NCBI RefSeq assembly: GCF_032999765.1
Contig: NZ_CP136051.1
Coordinates: 5,846,501-5,910,500, forward strand
Direction of reading: 5' to 3'
Length of the DNA stretch: 64,000 nt
Source of the DNA: Imperialibacter roseus
GTDB lineage: Bacteria > Bacteroidota > Bacteroidia > Cytophagales > Cyclobacteriaceae
Position numbers and translations under genes: made by a program. Numbering within the stretch: the stretch's first letter is position 1; each line of letters begins with the position of its first letter. Shown in pieces: positions 16,472 to 25,896 of the stretch. The notes beneath the pieces are model-generated. The model made no database searches and was not told where the DNA came from. It saw nothing but the letters and a program-made list of their open reading frames with translations.

Positions 16472-19132
16472 CTATTCACTCCTCAACGACCTGGCAGGGT
16501 TCATAGAAGCGGCTTTTACCGATTGGAAGCTAACAGTCACCAATGCGATAGCAGCCGCCATCAGACCAGCAAAAGCAAATATCCACCACTGCATGTCGAC
16601 CTGATAGGCAAAGCTTTCCAACCAGCGACTCATCACATACCAGCCAAGTGGTGTAGCGATAAGTATTGAAACCAGCACCAGCTTCATAAAATCAGCAGAC
16701 AGGAGAGAAATGATTTGGCTGAAGGAGGCACCAAGCACTCGTCGAATACCAATCTCTTTGATTCTCCGTTCAGCTGTCCATGCTGCCAGGCCAAACAACC
16801 CGAGGCAGGCTATAAATATTGCGAGGATAGCAAAAACGCCGAACACTTTGCCAAACCGAAGGTCGGCCTGATATTGTCTGTTAAATGAATCGTCCAGGAA
16901 ACTATACAGGAAAGGCCGGTGAGGGGCAAGGGTAGTCCATTTTTCTTCCAGTTCCTTCACTGTTGCCGGCAAGTTCTCAGGCTTCAGTTTTAGCGTGAGG
17001 AAGCTCGTGCTGTATTTTGGCTCCAACCGGAGGGTCAGCGGCTCTATCCTGTTGTGTAGCGAGATATAGTTGAAGTCTTTCACCACGCCAATTATTCTCC
17101 CCTCTCTTCCCCATTGCTCAAACTTTTTTCCAATGGCCTCTTCCGGATCCGGGTAGCCCCACAGACGGGCTGCAGCTTCGTTGATCACCAGCGACCTGGC
17201 CGTATCGGCGGGAAAGTCTCTCGAGTAGCTCCGGCCTGCTACTAGCTCTATACCAAAGTGCTCAATGAAATCATAATCGATTTCGTAGATATCGGGTGCC
17301 TGATGCTCCATTTCGCCCGTGGAGCTTTCGACATTTGTGCCAGCTTTGGGAAAATAACCCCCTGGGACTGTTCGGGAAGCGGCTGCCGACAACACAGCCG
17401 GGTGCTGCTCAAACTCATTTTTGATCATGTCAATTTGTTCTTCCACTTTTCCGTCGTATCCGTAGTTAATCACCAGCATTTGATCTTGTTCAAAACCCAG
17501 GTCAACTGTTCTCAGGTGGTTGAGTTGAGAAAAAACAATGCCCGTGCCGGCAATCAGGGCGATGGATAACGTGAATTGAAAGACAACAAGCCCTTTTCTG
17601 ATCATTGCACCCTGAAACGACGCTTTGAAGATGCCCTTCAATACCTGAGAAGGGTGAAAGCTTGAAAGCACCAGGGCAGGATAAACTCCAGCAAAAAGCC
17701 CGGATACTATGGTGATGGCAAACAAAGACAGCAAAATTTGCGGGGCCAGCACAGCCTCGTAGCTTATTTGCTTGCCAGTAAGCTCCCGAAAAGAAGGCAA
17801 CAACAGCATGGTGATCAAAAGCGCTAGAAAACCCGCCATAACAGAAAGCAATACCGCTTCGGTGAGAAACTGTGTTCTCAGCACCGTTTGCCGTGCACCA
17901 GCCACCTTGCGCACACCCACTTCCTTGGCTCGTGTCAGCGACCGGGCAGTGCTAAGGTTCATAAAATTAATACAGGCGATAAAAAGAATAAAAACGGCGA
18001 TGGCAGAAAAGATGTAAAGATTAGAGAGGTTGCCTGTCACTCCTGGCTGCCGCTTGGCGTCAGAGTGGAGATATGCATCGGTGAGTGGTTCGAGCATGAC
18101 ATGATAGCGGAAATCTGGCACATGTCGCCTGGAAAAGCCTTCCATTTTTGCCTGCAATCGGCTGATTTCATATCCTCGAGGCACTAAAAAATAGGTATAG
18201 AAGTCGACATAGCCCCACTGAGGGAATACCCCCGGCCGGGACTTCTTAAACTGACTCATCGGTAGCAGCACATCGAAGGTGAAATGCGAGTTGGCAGGAA
18301 TGTCTTTTAGCACTCCTGTCACCATATAGCTACCAGTGTCGTTGATTCTGCCAGCTGCAGCGTCAACAGTAAGTGTTTCCCCAATAGCGTTTTCATCTCC
18401 AAAGTACTTTCTAGCGGTGGACTCAGTAATGACAATACTGTTGGGGCTTTCAAGGGCTTTTTCAGGGCTGCCAGTCGCAAACTCCCAACCGAAAACGTCG
18501 AAAACAGTGGAGTCGACCAGAAAGATATTTTCTTCGTTGAACACCTTGTCGCCCCGCCTTATCAGCGTGTTGATACGCCCGGAAAAACGCACAACCTTTT
18601 CTACCTCGGGAAAATCGGCCTGCAATGCCGGGCCAACAGGGGCATTTCCCCATACCTGATAATCCTTCGGATCCTTTGAGAATTGGGTGGTGTCTTTCGA
18701 GTTGTCGTAGTAATGCAACACCCGATAGATTTGGTTAGCTTTGCTGTGATAGAGATCGTACGACAGTTCGTCCATCACATAAAGAGCAATAAGTGTGCAA
18801 CAGGCAAAGCCAATGGCCAATCCCGACACGTTGGTAAAGCTGAAGAGCTTGTTTTTTAACAATACCCTCCAGGCCACGAGTAAATGATACTTGAGCATGA
18901 TTTGATAGTTTAGTCCTTTTGTGAAATTGTTGCGCATTAAGATGCCCGGCCGGAAAAAACGAATAGCATTCCAAACCAGTCTTCTCTTAGCTTTACTGTT
19001 GTTGTGTTTGAGTAAGTCTTTGTTGTAACGGTAAATAAGATCTCCTTCTATCTCTTCAAGGAGATGCTCCGGGCAGATCAGTTGAAGAAATCTGCCGACC
19101 CAGCGAGGGATTACCTGATCCTCTCCTTTCAC
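16472..19132 (-). CDS. FtsX/MacB-type ABC transporter permease with N-terminal prefix domain
   Basis: An 886-residue inner-membrane protein. An N-terminal soluble prefix (WVGRFLQLICPEHLLEEIEGDL) precedes the first helix. There are two MacB-like periplasmic domains and two FtsX permease cores of four-helix type, each with the E(V/I)G(V/I)R(K/R)V.GA signature (KEVGVRKVAGA and KEIGIRRVLGA). The frame extends to a TTG at 19168, but a GTG at 19132 overlaps the stop of the PadR gene (GTGA) and is preferred. In Cytophagales such permeases follow PadR regulators. No ATPase is adjacent, and the substrate is unknown; export of peptides, lipids or signals is possible. Confidence 0.88.
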   Translation of the reverse strand: MKGEDQVIPRWVGRFLQLICPEHLLEEIEGDLIYRYNKDLLKHNNSKAKRRLVWNAIRFFRPGILMRNNFTKGLNYQIMLKYHLLVAWRVLLKNKLFSFTNVSGLAIGFACCTLIALYVMDELSYDLYHSKANQIYRVLHYYDNSKDTTQFSKDPKDYQVWGNAPVGPALQADFPEVEKVVRFSGRINTLIRRGDKVFNEENIFLVDSTVFDVFGWEFATGSPEKALESPNSIVITESTARKYFGDENAIGETLTVDAAAGRINDTGSYMVTGVLKDIPANSHFTFDVLLPMSQFKKSRPGVFPQWGYVDFYTYFLVPRGYEISRLQAKMEGFSRRHVPDFRYHVMLEPLTDAYLHSDAKRQPGVTGNLSNLYIFSAIAVFILFIACINFMNLSTARSLTRAKEVGVRKVAGARQTVLRTQFLTEAVLLSVMAGFLALLITMLLLPSFRELTGKQISYEAVLAPQILLSLFAITIVSGLFAGVYPALVLSSFHPSQVLKGIFKASFQGAMIRKGLVVFQFTLSIALIAGTGIVFSQLNHLRTVDLGFEQDQMLVINYGYDGKVEEQIDMIKNEFEQHPAVLSAAASRTVPGGYFPKAGTNVESSTGEMEHQAPDIYEIDYDFIEHFGIELVAGRSYSRDFPADTARSLVINEAAARLWGYPDPEEAIGKKFEQWGREGRIIGVVKDFNYISLHNRIEPLTLRLEPKYSTSFLTLKLKPENLPATVKELEEKWTTLAPHRPFLYSFLDDSFNRQYQADLRFGKVFGVFAILAIFIACLGLFGLAAWTAERRIKEIGIRRVLGASFSQIISLLSADFMKLVLVSILIATPLGWYVMSRWLESFAYQVDMQWWIFAFAGLMAAAIALVTVSFQSVKAASMNPARSLRSE

Positions 19133-19461
19133 TCTGCTGCTATTTTGAGTTCGGGTACCATGTTCCAAAGCCTCAGCCTGCTGTCCTTGATGTTCTTCAG
19201 CATAGCCATGCCGGCGCTGGTGATGGTGAAAATTCTCTTTTTGCGGCCGCCTCGCATGTTGGTGCCACCGCCAAGCTCCGATTTAATAAAGCCTTTGTCC
19301 TCCAGCCTGTAAAGTGTGACATGCACTGCACTCAGGTTGACTTCCCGGCTTAGCTTCGATTCTATCTCTTCTGTGATAGCCGCTCCGTAAGCATCGTCTT
19401 TCAAAGCAGCAACGAGTGTGAGAATCAGCTCCTCGAACTCGCCTATGTATTCTTTGCTCAT
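19129..19461 (-). CDS. PadR-family transcriptional regulator
   Basis: A 110-residue winged-helix repressor: EYIGEFEELILTLVAALKDDAYG opens the domain, AVHVTLYRLEDKGFIKSEL is the recognition helix and RKKRIFTITSAG the wing. The ATG at 19461 gives the normal PadR length; the frame continues upstream to 19626 but that part is non-coding in character. Its stop overlaps the GTG start of the permease gene. A 7+7-base inverted repeat covers its own promoter and start codon, so autorepression is likely; the permease would be co-regulated. Confidence 0.92.
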   Translation of the reverse strand: MSKEYIGEFEELILTLVAALKDDAYGAAITEEIESKLSREVNLSAVHVTLYRLEDKGFIKSELGGGTNMRGGRKKRIFTITSAGMAMLKNIKDSRLRLWNMVPELKIAAE

Positions 19462-19480
19462 ATACTTACAAAAGTATATG
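19459..19480. promoter_or_regulatory. Inverted repeat, likely PadR operator
   Basis: CATATAC and GTATATG arms, perfectly complementary, are separated by eight bases. One arm contains the PadR start codon and the other overlaps the -7 box. Position and size suit binding of a PadR dimer, which would block its own promoter. Confidence 0.6.
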
Positions 19481-19500
19481 CTTATATTTTGTAAAGCAAA
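19469..19500 (-). promoter_or_regulatory. Promoter of the padR–permease operon
   Basis: On the minus strand a TTTG (19500–19497), 20 bases, then TACTTTTG (19476–19469) match the Bacteroidota -33/-7 consensus exactly. The -7 box ends only seven bases before the ATG, so the transcript should be leaderless or nearly so. Confidence 0.65.
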
Positions 19501-19654
19501 TTGGCAAAACAAAAAACCCACCTGATAGCAAGGAACTACAGGCTTTTCACGGCCTAAAAAAGCGTAGGTTAAAAGAATCATGGAAATTTTAAAGCAACAA
19601 GCTCTCAAAAACTGAATGGCAACCAAGAAAGCCGAGCGGCCGTCTGTTAGAGCA

Positions 19655-21526
19655 TTAGGGTGTATACGAAGGGATTATTTCTTTATACGCTTTTTTTATT
19701 TTGACGATATCTCCAGTTTGTGCAACTTTTTCAAGCATCGAAACCATGGATTCGATGCCATTAGGGTGAACATTTTTCTTAGCCGAAAATATTTTTCCAT
19801 GCACTGTAGCTTCAAGTGTTTCCTGCGATGTAAGCAATTCCTCAAACATCTTTTCCCCGGGTCTAACTCCTGAAAATACAATTTTTATATCTTGATCAGG
19901 AATTAAGCCAGAAAGTGATATCAAGTCTCTCGCCATATCCAAAATTTTCACTGGCTTGCCCATGTCCAAAATAAATAGTGATCCATTCTTATTCATTGCG
20001 CCCGCCTGCAAAACTAGCTGGCTGGCTTCGGGTATAGTCATAAAGTATCTTACCATTTCGGGGTGAGTGATAGTAATAGGCCCTCCGTTTTTTATTTGCT
20101 CCTTAAAAATCGGGATCACACTTCCCCTGCTTCCAAGCACATTTCCAAACCTGACAGATACAAAATATTGCTCCTTTTCGGCCTTTGAAGACGCCAGTGA
20201 AACAAGATGCTCACTCACCCTTTTTGACGCTCCCATAACTGAGGTTGGATTTACAGCCTTATCTGTCGAAATATTGACAAAGTGTTTAACATTATATTTG
20301 AGTGCAAGTTCCGTCAGATTCTTGGTTCCGATAACGTTGTTGAAGACAGATTGAGCCGGGTTGTCTTCCATAAATGGGACATGTTTATGAGCCGCTGCGT
20401 GAAAAATCACCTCTGGCTTATATTGTTCAAACAACTTTTCCAGTGTATCCCTGTCTCGCACATCGGCAATTCTAATGTCAAATTTTTGAAATCCGGTTTT
20501 ATCCCTCAACTCAATACTTATCAGATGCAAGCTACTTTCACCTCTTCCAACCATTATGATGGTTTCAGGGTCAAACCTTGTTAGCTGGCGAACAATCTCA
20601 GAGCCGATAGATCCACCAGCGCCTGTAACCATGACTCGCTTTCGCTTTAGGTAGGCAGATATTTGGGTGGTATCAAGCTGCACAGGCTCTCTTCTCAACA
20701 AATCCTCTAGTTCGACATTCCTGAGAAAGTTAATATTTACTTTTCCACTTATGAGGTCATTTAATCTGGGGATCGTTCTGTGTGGTATGTTTGCCAATTG
20801 AGCATACTCAACAATTTTTCGTATTGTATCTCCGGCAGCATTAGGCATGGCTATAATGAGTTCATCAATACCCTCCTCGTCGATAATATCGGCCATATCT
20901 TCCATTTTGCCCAATACGGGTACACCAAGAAACCTTTGCCTGTGTTTAGTGCTATCGTCGTCCAAAAACGCAACGGGAAGAAAACCCTCCTTTGGGTTAC
21001 GAAGCATTTCTCTTGCCACCATAGTCCCCACTTCTCCTGCCCCTGCAATCAGCACCCTCTTTCTTCTTGGAAGATTCCTGATATAAAAAAAATTCTTAAA
21101 ATAGTAGCGAAAAAGTACCCTAACCCCGCCGAGGACTAGGAGCATTAAGGCCCCCTCGATAAACGGAACCGAGTATGGGATTACGACCTTAGGCCGTAAA
21201 ATAAATGTCAGAACGACAGAAAAAACAACGACCGTAACATCGGCCTTTATAAGTGAATAGAAATCAGAAAGTCCTACATTTTGCCATGACTGCCTGTGAA
21301 GTTTAAAATGCCAAATTGTAAAACACTTCACGACTATAAGGCAACAAGTTGCCACCACTATACCTTCTATGTAGTCCAACAATCTAAACTCAACCCTAAG
21401 CAAAAAGCCAAAAAAGGTCAAAGATCCCCATATCAAGGCATCAATGAGAAATTTAATCCTCGACTTGTTTAGAATAATAAAGCTTCTGTTGTCATTTAAC
21501 CCTGATTTTTCTATACGTTCCTCCAC
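19655..21526 (-). CDS. Membrane nucleotide-sugar 4,6-dehydratase, WbpM/CapD/PglF type
   Basis: A 623-residue enzyme with N-terminal transmembrane helices (about 25–135), a first nucleotide-binding fold (LIAGAGEVGTMVAREML) and a second, catalytic SDR domain (VMVTGAGGSIGSEIVRQL near 295). The VNPTSVMGASKR motif has the Met–x–x–x–Lys pair that replaces the SDR Tyr–Lys in long-type 4,6-dehydratases. These convert UDP-GlcNAc to a 4-keto-6-deoxy sugar at the inner membrane. The frame opens with GTG at 21526. It is the last gene of the polysaccharide locus, after a WecA-like gene and an SDR reductase, in the wbpV–wbpL–wbpM order. Confidence 0.92.
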   Translation of the reverse strand: MEERIEKSGLNDNRSFIILNKSRIKFLIDALIWGSLTFFGFLLRVEFRLLDYIEGIVVATCCLIVVKCFTIWHFKLHRQSWQNVGLSDFYSLIKADVTVVVFSVVLTFILRPKVVIPYSVPFIEGALMLLVLGGVRVLFRYYFKNFFYIRNLPRRKRVLIAGAGEVGTMVAREMLRNPKEGFLPVAFLDDDSTKHRQRFLGVPVLGKMEDMADIIDEEGIDELIIAMPNAAGDTIRKIVEYAQLANIPHRTIPRLNDLISGKVNINFLRNVELEDLLRREPVQLDTTQISAYLKRKRVMVTGAGGSIGSEIVRQLTRFDPETIIMVGRGESSLHLISIELRDKTGFQKFDIRIADVRDRDTLEKLFEQYKPEVIFHAAAHKHVPFMEDNPAQSVFNNVIGTKNLTELALKYNVKHFVNISTDKAVNPTSVMGASKRVSEHLVSLASSKAEKEQYFVSVRFGNVLGSRGSVIPIFKEQIKNGGPITITHPEMVRYFMTIPEASQLVLQAGAMNKNGSLFILDMGKPVKILDMARDLISLSGLIPDQDIKIVFSGVRPGEKMFEELLTSQETLEATVHGKIFSAKKNVHPNGIESMVSMLEKVAQTGDIVKIKKAYKEIIPSYTP

Positions 21527-21689
21527 TATAAATTCTTAATTAAGCGTACATATTTTGAAACCAATCCATCATATAGTCGGGCAAAAGTTGTGCAAATTAG
21601 ATAATGAAAACCACAAAGGGCAAAATTTTTGAAGACTGAATATGATCAACCGTTAGTGTTAGTCTTTTCATGGAAGATTGTCTTGGCAA

Positions 21690-22643
21690 TCATGATAGAC
21701 TTAAAATAGTTCTCCTTTTAAGAAGCAGATATAAACATACCGCCAAGAAAATAATTCCTGCTATTACCAGTAGACTATACTCCCTTTCTGCAGGGAAGAA
21801 AAAAACTAGCAAAACGTTAGTGATTAGTTGAGTGCCAGCGTAAATCAGTGCAACTCGAATGTGAGGAATTCCTTTTTCGTTTGCCAAATATTGGTATAGG
21901 TGGGTTCTGTGAGGTTTAAAAATATTTTCACCTCTAAGTAAGCGCTCGCAAACGGTAACACCTGCATCAATGCCGTACACAAGAAAGAATAATATATAAT
22001 ACCAGTTATTGGTTGCCATAACAAAGCTCAACAATAGAAAAGTGAGTATAAACGCCATGCTAACACTTCCTATATCGCCGGCAAAGGTTGAGGCCGTTTT
22101 CCTTACATTAAAATAAGAAAATACTAGGCCCGAAATTATAACAAACTCAATAAAATCAGGTTCGATAATTAGATACGTAGAGTTCAAAAAATAAAAAGTA
22201 GACAATGAGACCAAAGAATAGAGAGCAGTAATTCCGTTGATCCCGTCCATAAAATTAAACGAATTAATCCATCCGACACAAACAATGAGTGCTAAAGCGC
22301 CTACCAAGATATTGGACTCGAAATAGGGAATCTGATAGAGAAGCAGAAAAGCTGCCAAAATTTGAAAAACTAACCTTTTGGCTGCAGATATCGAATGTAT
22401 ATCGTCAATAAAACTCACAACTGAAATTAATACCAAACCTGAAGTAAATAATAGGTAGACGTTATTCTCCCAAAAAAACCAAACGATTATAGATAGTGGG
22501 AAAACAATGCCCCCTCCTCTTATTGTTAGTTGGCCGTGCGAACTCCTTAAATTTGGTGTGTCAAATATTTTAACCTTTACTGCTACTCTAAAATAAATCA
22601 GTAGCAGCAAAACCAGTAGAAATGCTAATGCAATATAATTCAA
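21690..22643 (-). CDS. WecA/WbpL-like polyprenyl-phosphate sugar-1-phosphate transferase
   Basis: A 317-residue membrane enzyme of the MraY/WecA family with about ten helices. The diagnostic cytoplasmic motifs are present: SFIDDIHSI near residue 81, NSFNFMDGINGI near 127, AGDIGSVSMAF, and the HRTHLYQYL motif near 245. It starts lipid-linked oligosaccharide synthesis by moving HexNAc-1-phosphate onto undecaprenyl phosphate. The start is a TTG at 22643, only one base after the stop of the upstream SDR gene; no ATG lies near. Its context with the dehydratase and SDR suggests a 6-deoxy-HexNAc such as QuiNAc or FucNAc, which is inference. Confidence 0.9.
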   Translation of the reverse strand: MNYIALAFLLVLLLLIYFRVAVKVKIFDTPNLRSSHGQLTIRGGGIVFPLSIIVWFFWENNVYLLFTSGLVLISVVSFIDDIHSISAAKRLVFQILAAFLLLYQIPYFESNILVGALALIVCVGWINSFNFMDGINGITALYSLVSLSTFYFLNSTYLIIEPDFIEFVIISGLVFSYFNVRKTASTFAGDIGSVSMAFILTFLLLSFVMATNNWYYILFFLVYGIDAGVTVCERLLRGENIFKPHRTHLYQYLANEKGIPHIRVALIYAGTQLITNVLLVFFFPAEREYSLLVIAGIIFLAVCLYLLLKRRTILSLS

Positions 22644-22644
22644 T

Positions 22645-23556
22645 CTAAAAACTTTTTATCGTCCTAATTATTCCTTCACGAATGCTTATGGGTAACTTCT
22701 CTATTGAAAGTAGTTGCATTATTTTACTATTGTCAACCTGTTGATCACTCGTAAGTTTGAATAAAATATTTGAATTAAATTGAGATAGTTTCAAAAGGTC
22801 ACCGAATTTCGCAAGCACCAAAATTAGTGATTTTGGGATATTCCAAATATTTGTATTTTTTTCCAAGACTAAATCGATCAACTTTACAACCTCAATAGTG
22901 CTTAATTCCCCGTCGTCAGCTATGTTATAGCGACCAGACGGAATATTCCCTTCTAGCAACTTTTGGACTACAAAGGAAAGGTTGTCGACGAACAAAAATG
23001 ATCTCCTGTTTTCAAATGACCCTAAAGGAAAAGGAAAGCCCTTTCTTATATATTGAAAAAGCAAGTTTAGATTTCCTTTATTATTCGATCCATGTATCAT
23101 GCAGGGTCTAAGGATATACACTTTTTTATCTTGAGGAAGATTCGAAAGTATATATTCTTCCGCAAGTCGTTTAGAAAGTGCATATCCACCATTAAATACA
23201 CGTTCATGCCCATTAATTGTTAATTCATTGGCACTAACTCCCTCGGCTTTAATAGTGCTCGTAAAAATAAATACTTTCGCCTTTGATAAGGTAAAAGCGT
23301 CATATAAGGTGCGCGTCAATTCAACATTTACTGAATAATAGTCTTTTGAATTAAATAAAGAGTTATTGGTGTCGTGAGCCAAACCAGCCAGGTGAATTAT
23401 TACATCTGTTCCATCGAGAGATTCACTGTTTAGATTTTCCCAGGAAAAATTATCATTTTCAGACCGTCCTAGAGTGCTAATTTTGACATCTTGCAACTGA
23501 ACTTTCAAGTTCGAGCCAACAAATCCAGATGCACCAGAAATTAATACCTTAGTCAT
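22645..23556 (-). CDS. NAD-dependent sugar epimerase/4-reductase (SDR), WbpV-like
   Basis: Extended SDR of 303 residues: ISGASGFVGSNLK nucleotide-binding loop at 6–18, IIHLAGLAHDTN, FTSTIKAEG as the Ser/Thr position, and the active-site GGYALSKRLAEEY (Tyr–x–x–x–Lys). In pathways with a WbpM-type dehydratase and WbpL-type transferase, this enzyme reduces the 4-keto sugar. Its ATG at 23556 overlaps by one base the stop of the upstream glycosyltransferase, and the WecA-like gene follows directly. A 4-epimerase role is the alternative. Confidence 0.85.
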   Translation of the reverse strand: MTKVLISGASGFVGSNLKVQLQDVKISTLGRSENDNFSWENLNSESLDGTDVIIHLAGLAHDTNNSLFNSKDYYSVNVELTRTLYDAFTLSKAKVFIFTSTIKAEGVSANELTINGHERVFNGGYALSKRLAEEYILSNLPQDKKVYILRPCMIHGSNNKGNLNLLFQYIRKGFPFPLGSFENRRSFLFVDNLSFVVQKLLEGNIPSGRYNIADDGELSTIEVVKLIDLVLEKNTNIWNIPKSLILVLAKFGDLLKLSQFNSNILFKLTSDQQVDNSKIMQLLSIEKLPISIREGIIRTIKSF

Positions 23557-24680
23557 TATTGATACATTTCAACTGTTTTTTTAAAAATAATTCGTTCATC
23601 AAATCTGTTCTCCGCTAATAAATGTGATTCCTTTCCCATTTCCGGAAGAGTCCCTATATTCTGAATCATTAGCCTCATTGCGTTTACAAGATCTTCTACT
23701 TCGCAATTGTTAAGTAAAACCCCATTCAAATCATTATTTACGGCTTCCCGGCAACCAAATGAGTTTGTTGTAATTATTGGCCGACCGATTGCACACGCTT
23801 CAATTAAGACCTTCGGTATACCTTCACGGTATTTGGATGGCAATACAACAATGTGTGAACTGATAATTTCATTCATTAGTTGGTTGGTGTGTCCCAAAAT
23901 CTTTAATCCAGAGATGTCTTTAAACTTAAGTAGGTCACTTTCCTCAACAGAGTCACTATTCTCCTTATCGATATCACCAAATACGACGAACTCAGCCTTA
24001 ATATTTTCTGAAAGAATTGATTTTGCGGCTTCTAGAAATAATAATGTCCCCTTCGATTTCAACAATCTTGATGCAAATAGAAAGCGAGGTACTGGATTAG
24101 ATGGTAACGCATGAAACTTATAAATATTTAAGTCGATTCCGCTCCCGTCAATACAAACAAATTTATCAGAACGTCCTTCCTTCCCCAGCAAAAGTTTTAT
24201 TTCAGCGAGGTCGTCGTTATTTTGGAATTGTAAGACGATGTTTGAATCCTTCAAATCATGTTTCAAACTAAATCTCAAAATCCTCTTTGTAAAGTTATCT
24301 CCAGGATGCATAAATTGCATACCCAGACCTGTAAAAGTATTTATTACTTTTGGCACTTTGGTAATTCTGGCTGCTAGGCTGCTTATTGTAATTACCTTAA
24401 GCCCGAAGTTATGAACGATTGATGGTCGCTTGGTAATAAAGTGCCAAATGAGTTGAATGAACGAATAAATTTCCGAAAAGCCACCATTAATACCTCTTCC
24501 AAAGTTTATGTTGAAACACTCGAATCCTTGATTTCTTATTATTTCCATTTTACCTGTGTCATTGCATAACACGGCAACATTGTACCCCTCTTTACGCAAA
24601 AAGTTAGCAAGTGAAAGTCTATGAGAAAGAAAAAACCAATCTACATTAACCACCAAAAATATCGATTTGCGTTCTTTCAT
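23556..24680 (-). CDS. Glycosyltransferase family 4
   Basis: GT-B fold enzyme of 374 residues. The N-terminus VVNVDWFFLSHRLSLANFL resembles the PglA/WbuB-like HexNAc transferases acting on undecaprenyl-diphosphate sugars. The C-terminal domain has LKILGHTNQLMNEIISS and the nucleotide-sugar binding region SKYREGIPKVLIEACAIGRP with its E-x7-E pattern. It is probably cytoplasmic and membrane-associated. Being next to the initiating trio, it is a good candidate for adding the second sugar (inference). One-base overlap with the SDR gene. Confidence 0.88.
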   Translation of the reverse strand: MKERKSIFLVVNVDWFFLSHRLSLANFLRKEGYNVAVLCNDTGKMEIIRNQGFECFNINFGRGINGGFSEIYSFIQLIWHFITKRPSIVHNFGLKVITISSLAARITKVPKVINTFTGLGMQFMHPGDNFTKRILRFSLKHDLKDSNIVLQFQNNDDLAEIKLLLGKEGRSDKFVCIDGSGIDLNIYKFHALPSNPVPRFLFASRLLKSKGTLLFLEAAKSILSENIKAEFVVFGDIDKENSDSVEESDLLKFKDISGLKILGHTNQLMNEIISSHIVVLPSKYREGIPKVLIEACAIGRPIITTNSFGCREAVNNDLNGVLLNNCEVEDLVNAMRLMIQNIGTLPEMGKESHLLAENRFDERIIFKKTVEMYQ

Positions 24681-24727
24681 AAATCTATTTTAATGTCTTT
24701 GATCAAGCTATTTTCTGAAACCAAAGA

Positions 24728-25825
24728 CTATACGATTTCATTGACAAAGGCTTCTATGGTATGTTTAGCCAAATAATTTAAATGGCTTTCCATTAGAGGT
24801 TTATCTAACGCATTCGTAATTGCCTCATTTAGTTTTTCAGCACTATCAGGATCACATTTGTAAATGTTAGGAATTTCATCGATTCCTCCCGCACATAAAG
24901 TTGAAACAACATTGCTATTTACTGACATCATTTCAAGCAGAATATTCGGGAACCCCTCTCTTATTGACGATACAACACACAATGAAGCCTGACAATAATA
25001 TACATATGGGTTTAACACATACCCTGGAAATAAAACTCGATTTTCTAAACCCAAGTCTACGGCATACTTTTTCAATTCTTTTTCCAAAGGGCCTTCTCCA
25101 AGAATCACAAGTGAATATTTCTTGATATAGTTCTTAGAGAGTTTTGAGTACGCCTCTATTAAATTGAAAAACCCTTTTTCTTTAATTAATCGGCCAGAAG
25201 CGATAACAAATGGACCTAATTTCAACTCGCACTGATTCTTTTTTGTCATTATTCCATGGAGATCAAAAGGATTACTCAACACTTTTGTCTGTTTATGACC
25301 AAGGTACTTTAAGTTCGATTTGAAAGTATCTGACATCAGGTTCGTTTGAAAAATAATGCAGTCTACAAAAGGGTAGCCCAGCCAATAAAAAAATAGATAT
25401 TTCAACCTTTTCAAAGAAATATTACTATACCTAAGAATCGGAGAAGACGGTTCCCGCACAATTAATCTCGTAGTTTTTAGGAGTCCACGCTTCTTTAGAG
25501 TGCCTAACAAAGAATTAAGAATAATATTTGAAGAAAACGAAAGCGTGTAATGCCGATTCCCAAGTCGTCGATAAATGGTCCAAACCACAGAAAGCAACCC
25601 GAAAAAATAATATGACTTACTGATCTTAACGATCGTGGCTTGGCTTGACAACTCATCCCACTGACCAGTAATATTACGATTAATGCGCCAAATTAAAATA
25701 TCAACGGCAAACCCTCTTCTCAAAAGTTCCTGAGCAGTGTAGAAAACAACTCGTTCCGCCCCATTAAGTTGCTCTCCAGGCACAATCAAAAACGCTGACG
25801 GCTGATCTGAACCAATGGTTTTCAT
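24728..25825 (-). CDS. Glycosyltransferase family 4
   Basis: GT-B enzyme of 365 residues. The N-terminal acceptor domain starts with LIVPGEQLNGAERVVFYTAQ. The C-terminal donor domain carries ASGRLIKEKGF, LVILGEGPLEKELKKYA, VLFPGYVLNPYVYY and SSIREGFPNILLEMMSVN, a full set of GT4 motifs. The donor and acceptor are not readable. It stands 47 bases upstream of the next GT4 and 71 bases after asnB. Codon use is AT-rich like its neighbours. Confidence 0.9.
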   Translation of the reverse strand: MKTIGSDQPSAFLIVPGEQLNGAERVVFYTAQELLRRGFAVDILIWRINRNITGQWDELSSQATIVKISKSYYFFGLLSVVWTIYRRLGNRHYTLSFSSNIILNSLLGTLKKRGLLKTTRLIVREPSSPILRYSNISLKRLKYLFFYWLGYPFVDCIIFQTNLMSDTFKSNLKYLGHKQTKVLSNPFDLHGIMTKKNQCELKLGPFVIASGRLIKEKGFFNLIEAYSKLSKNYIKKYSLVILGEGPLEKELKKYAVDLGLENRVLFPGYVLNPYVYYCQASLCVVSSIREGFPNILLEMMSVNSNVVSTLCAGGIDEIPNIYKCDPDSAEKLNEAITNALDKPLMESHLNYLAKHTIEAFVNEIV

Positions 25826-25896
25826 CTAGACAGAACCAAAAAAGAAATAAACTGTGAATTTAAAGTTAATGTCTGCCTAGTCAGTATTTCAAAAAT

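Noticed and set aside
16266-16604. 112-codon plus-strand frame
   Set aside because: Its second half is antisense to the permease gene and the first half covers a terminator.
19462-19626. N-terminal extension of the PadR frame
   Set aside because: It has Cys/Phe-rich random composition and contains the promoter; the ATG at 19461 gives the normal family length.
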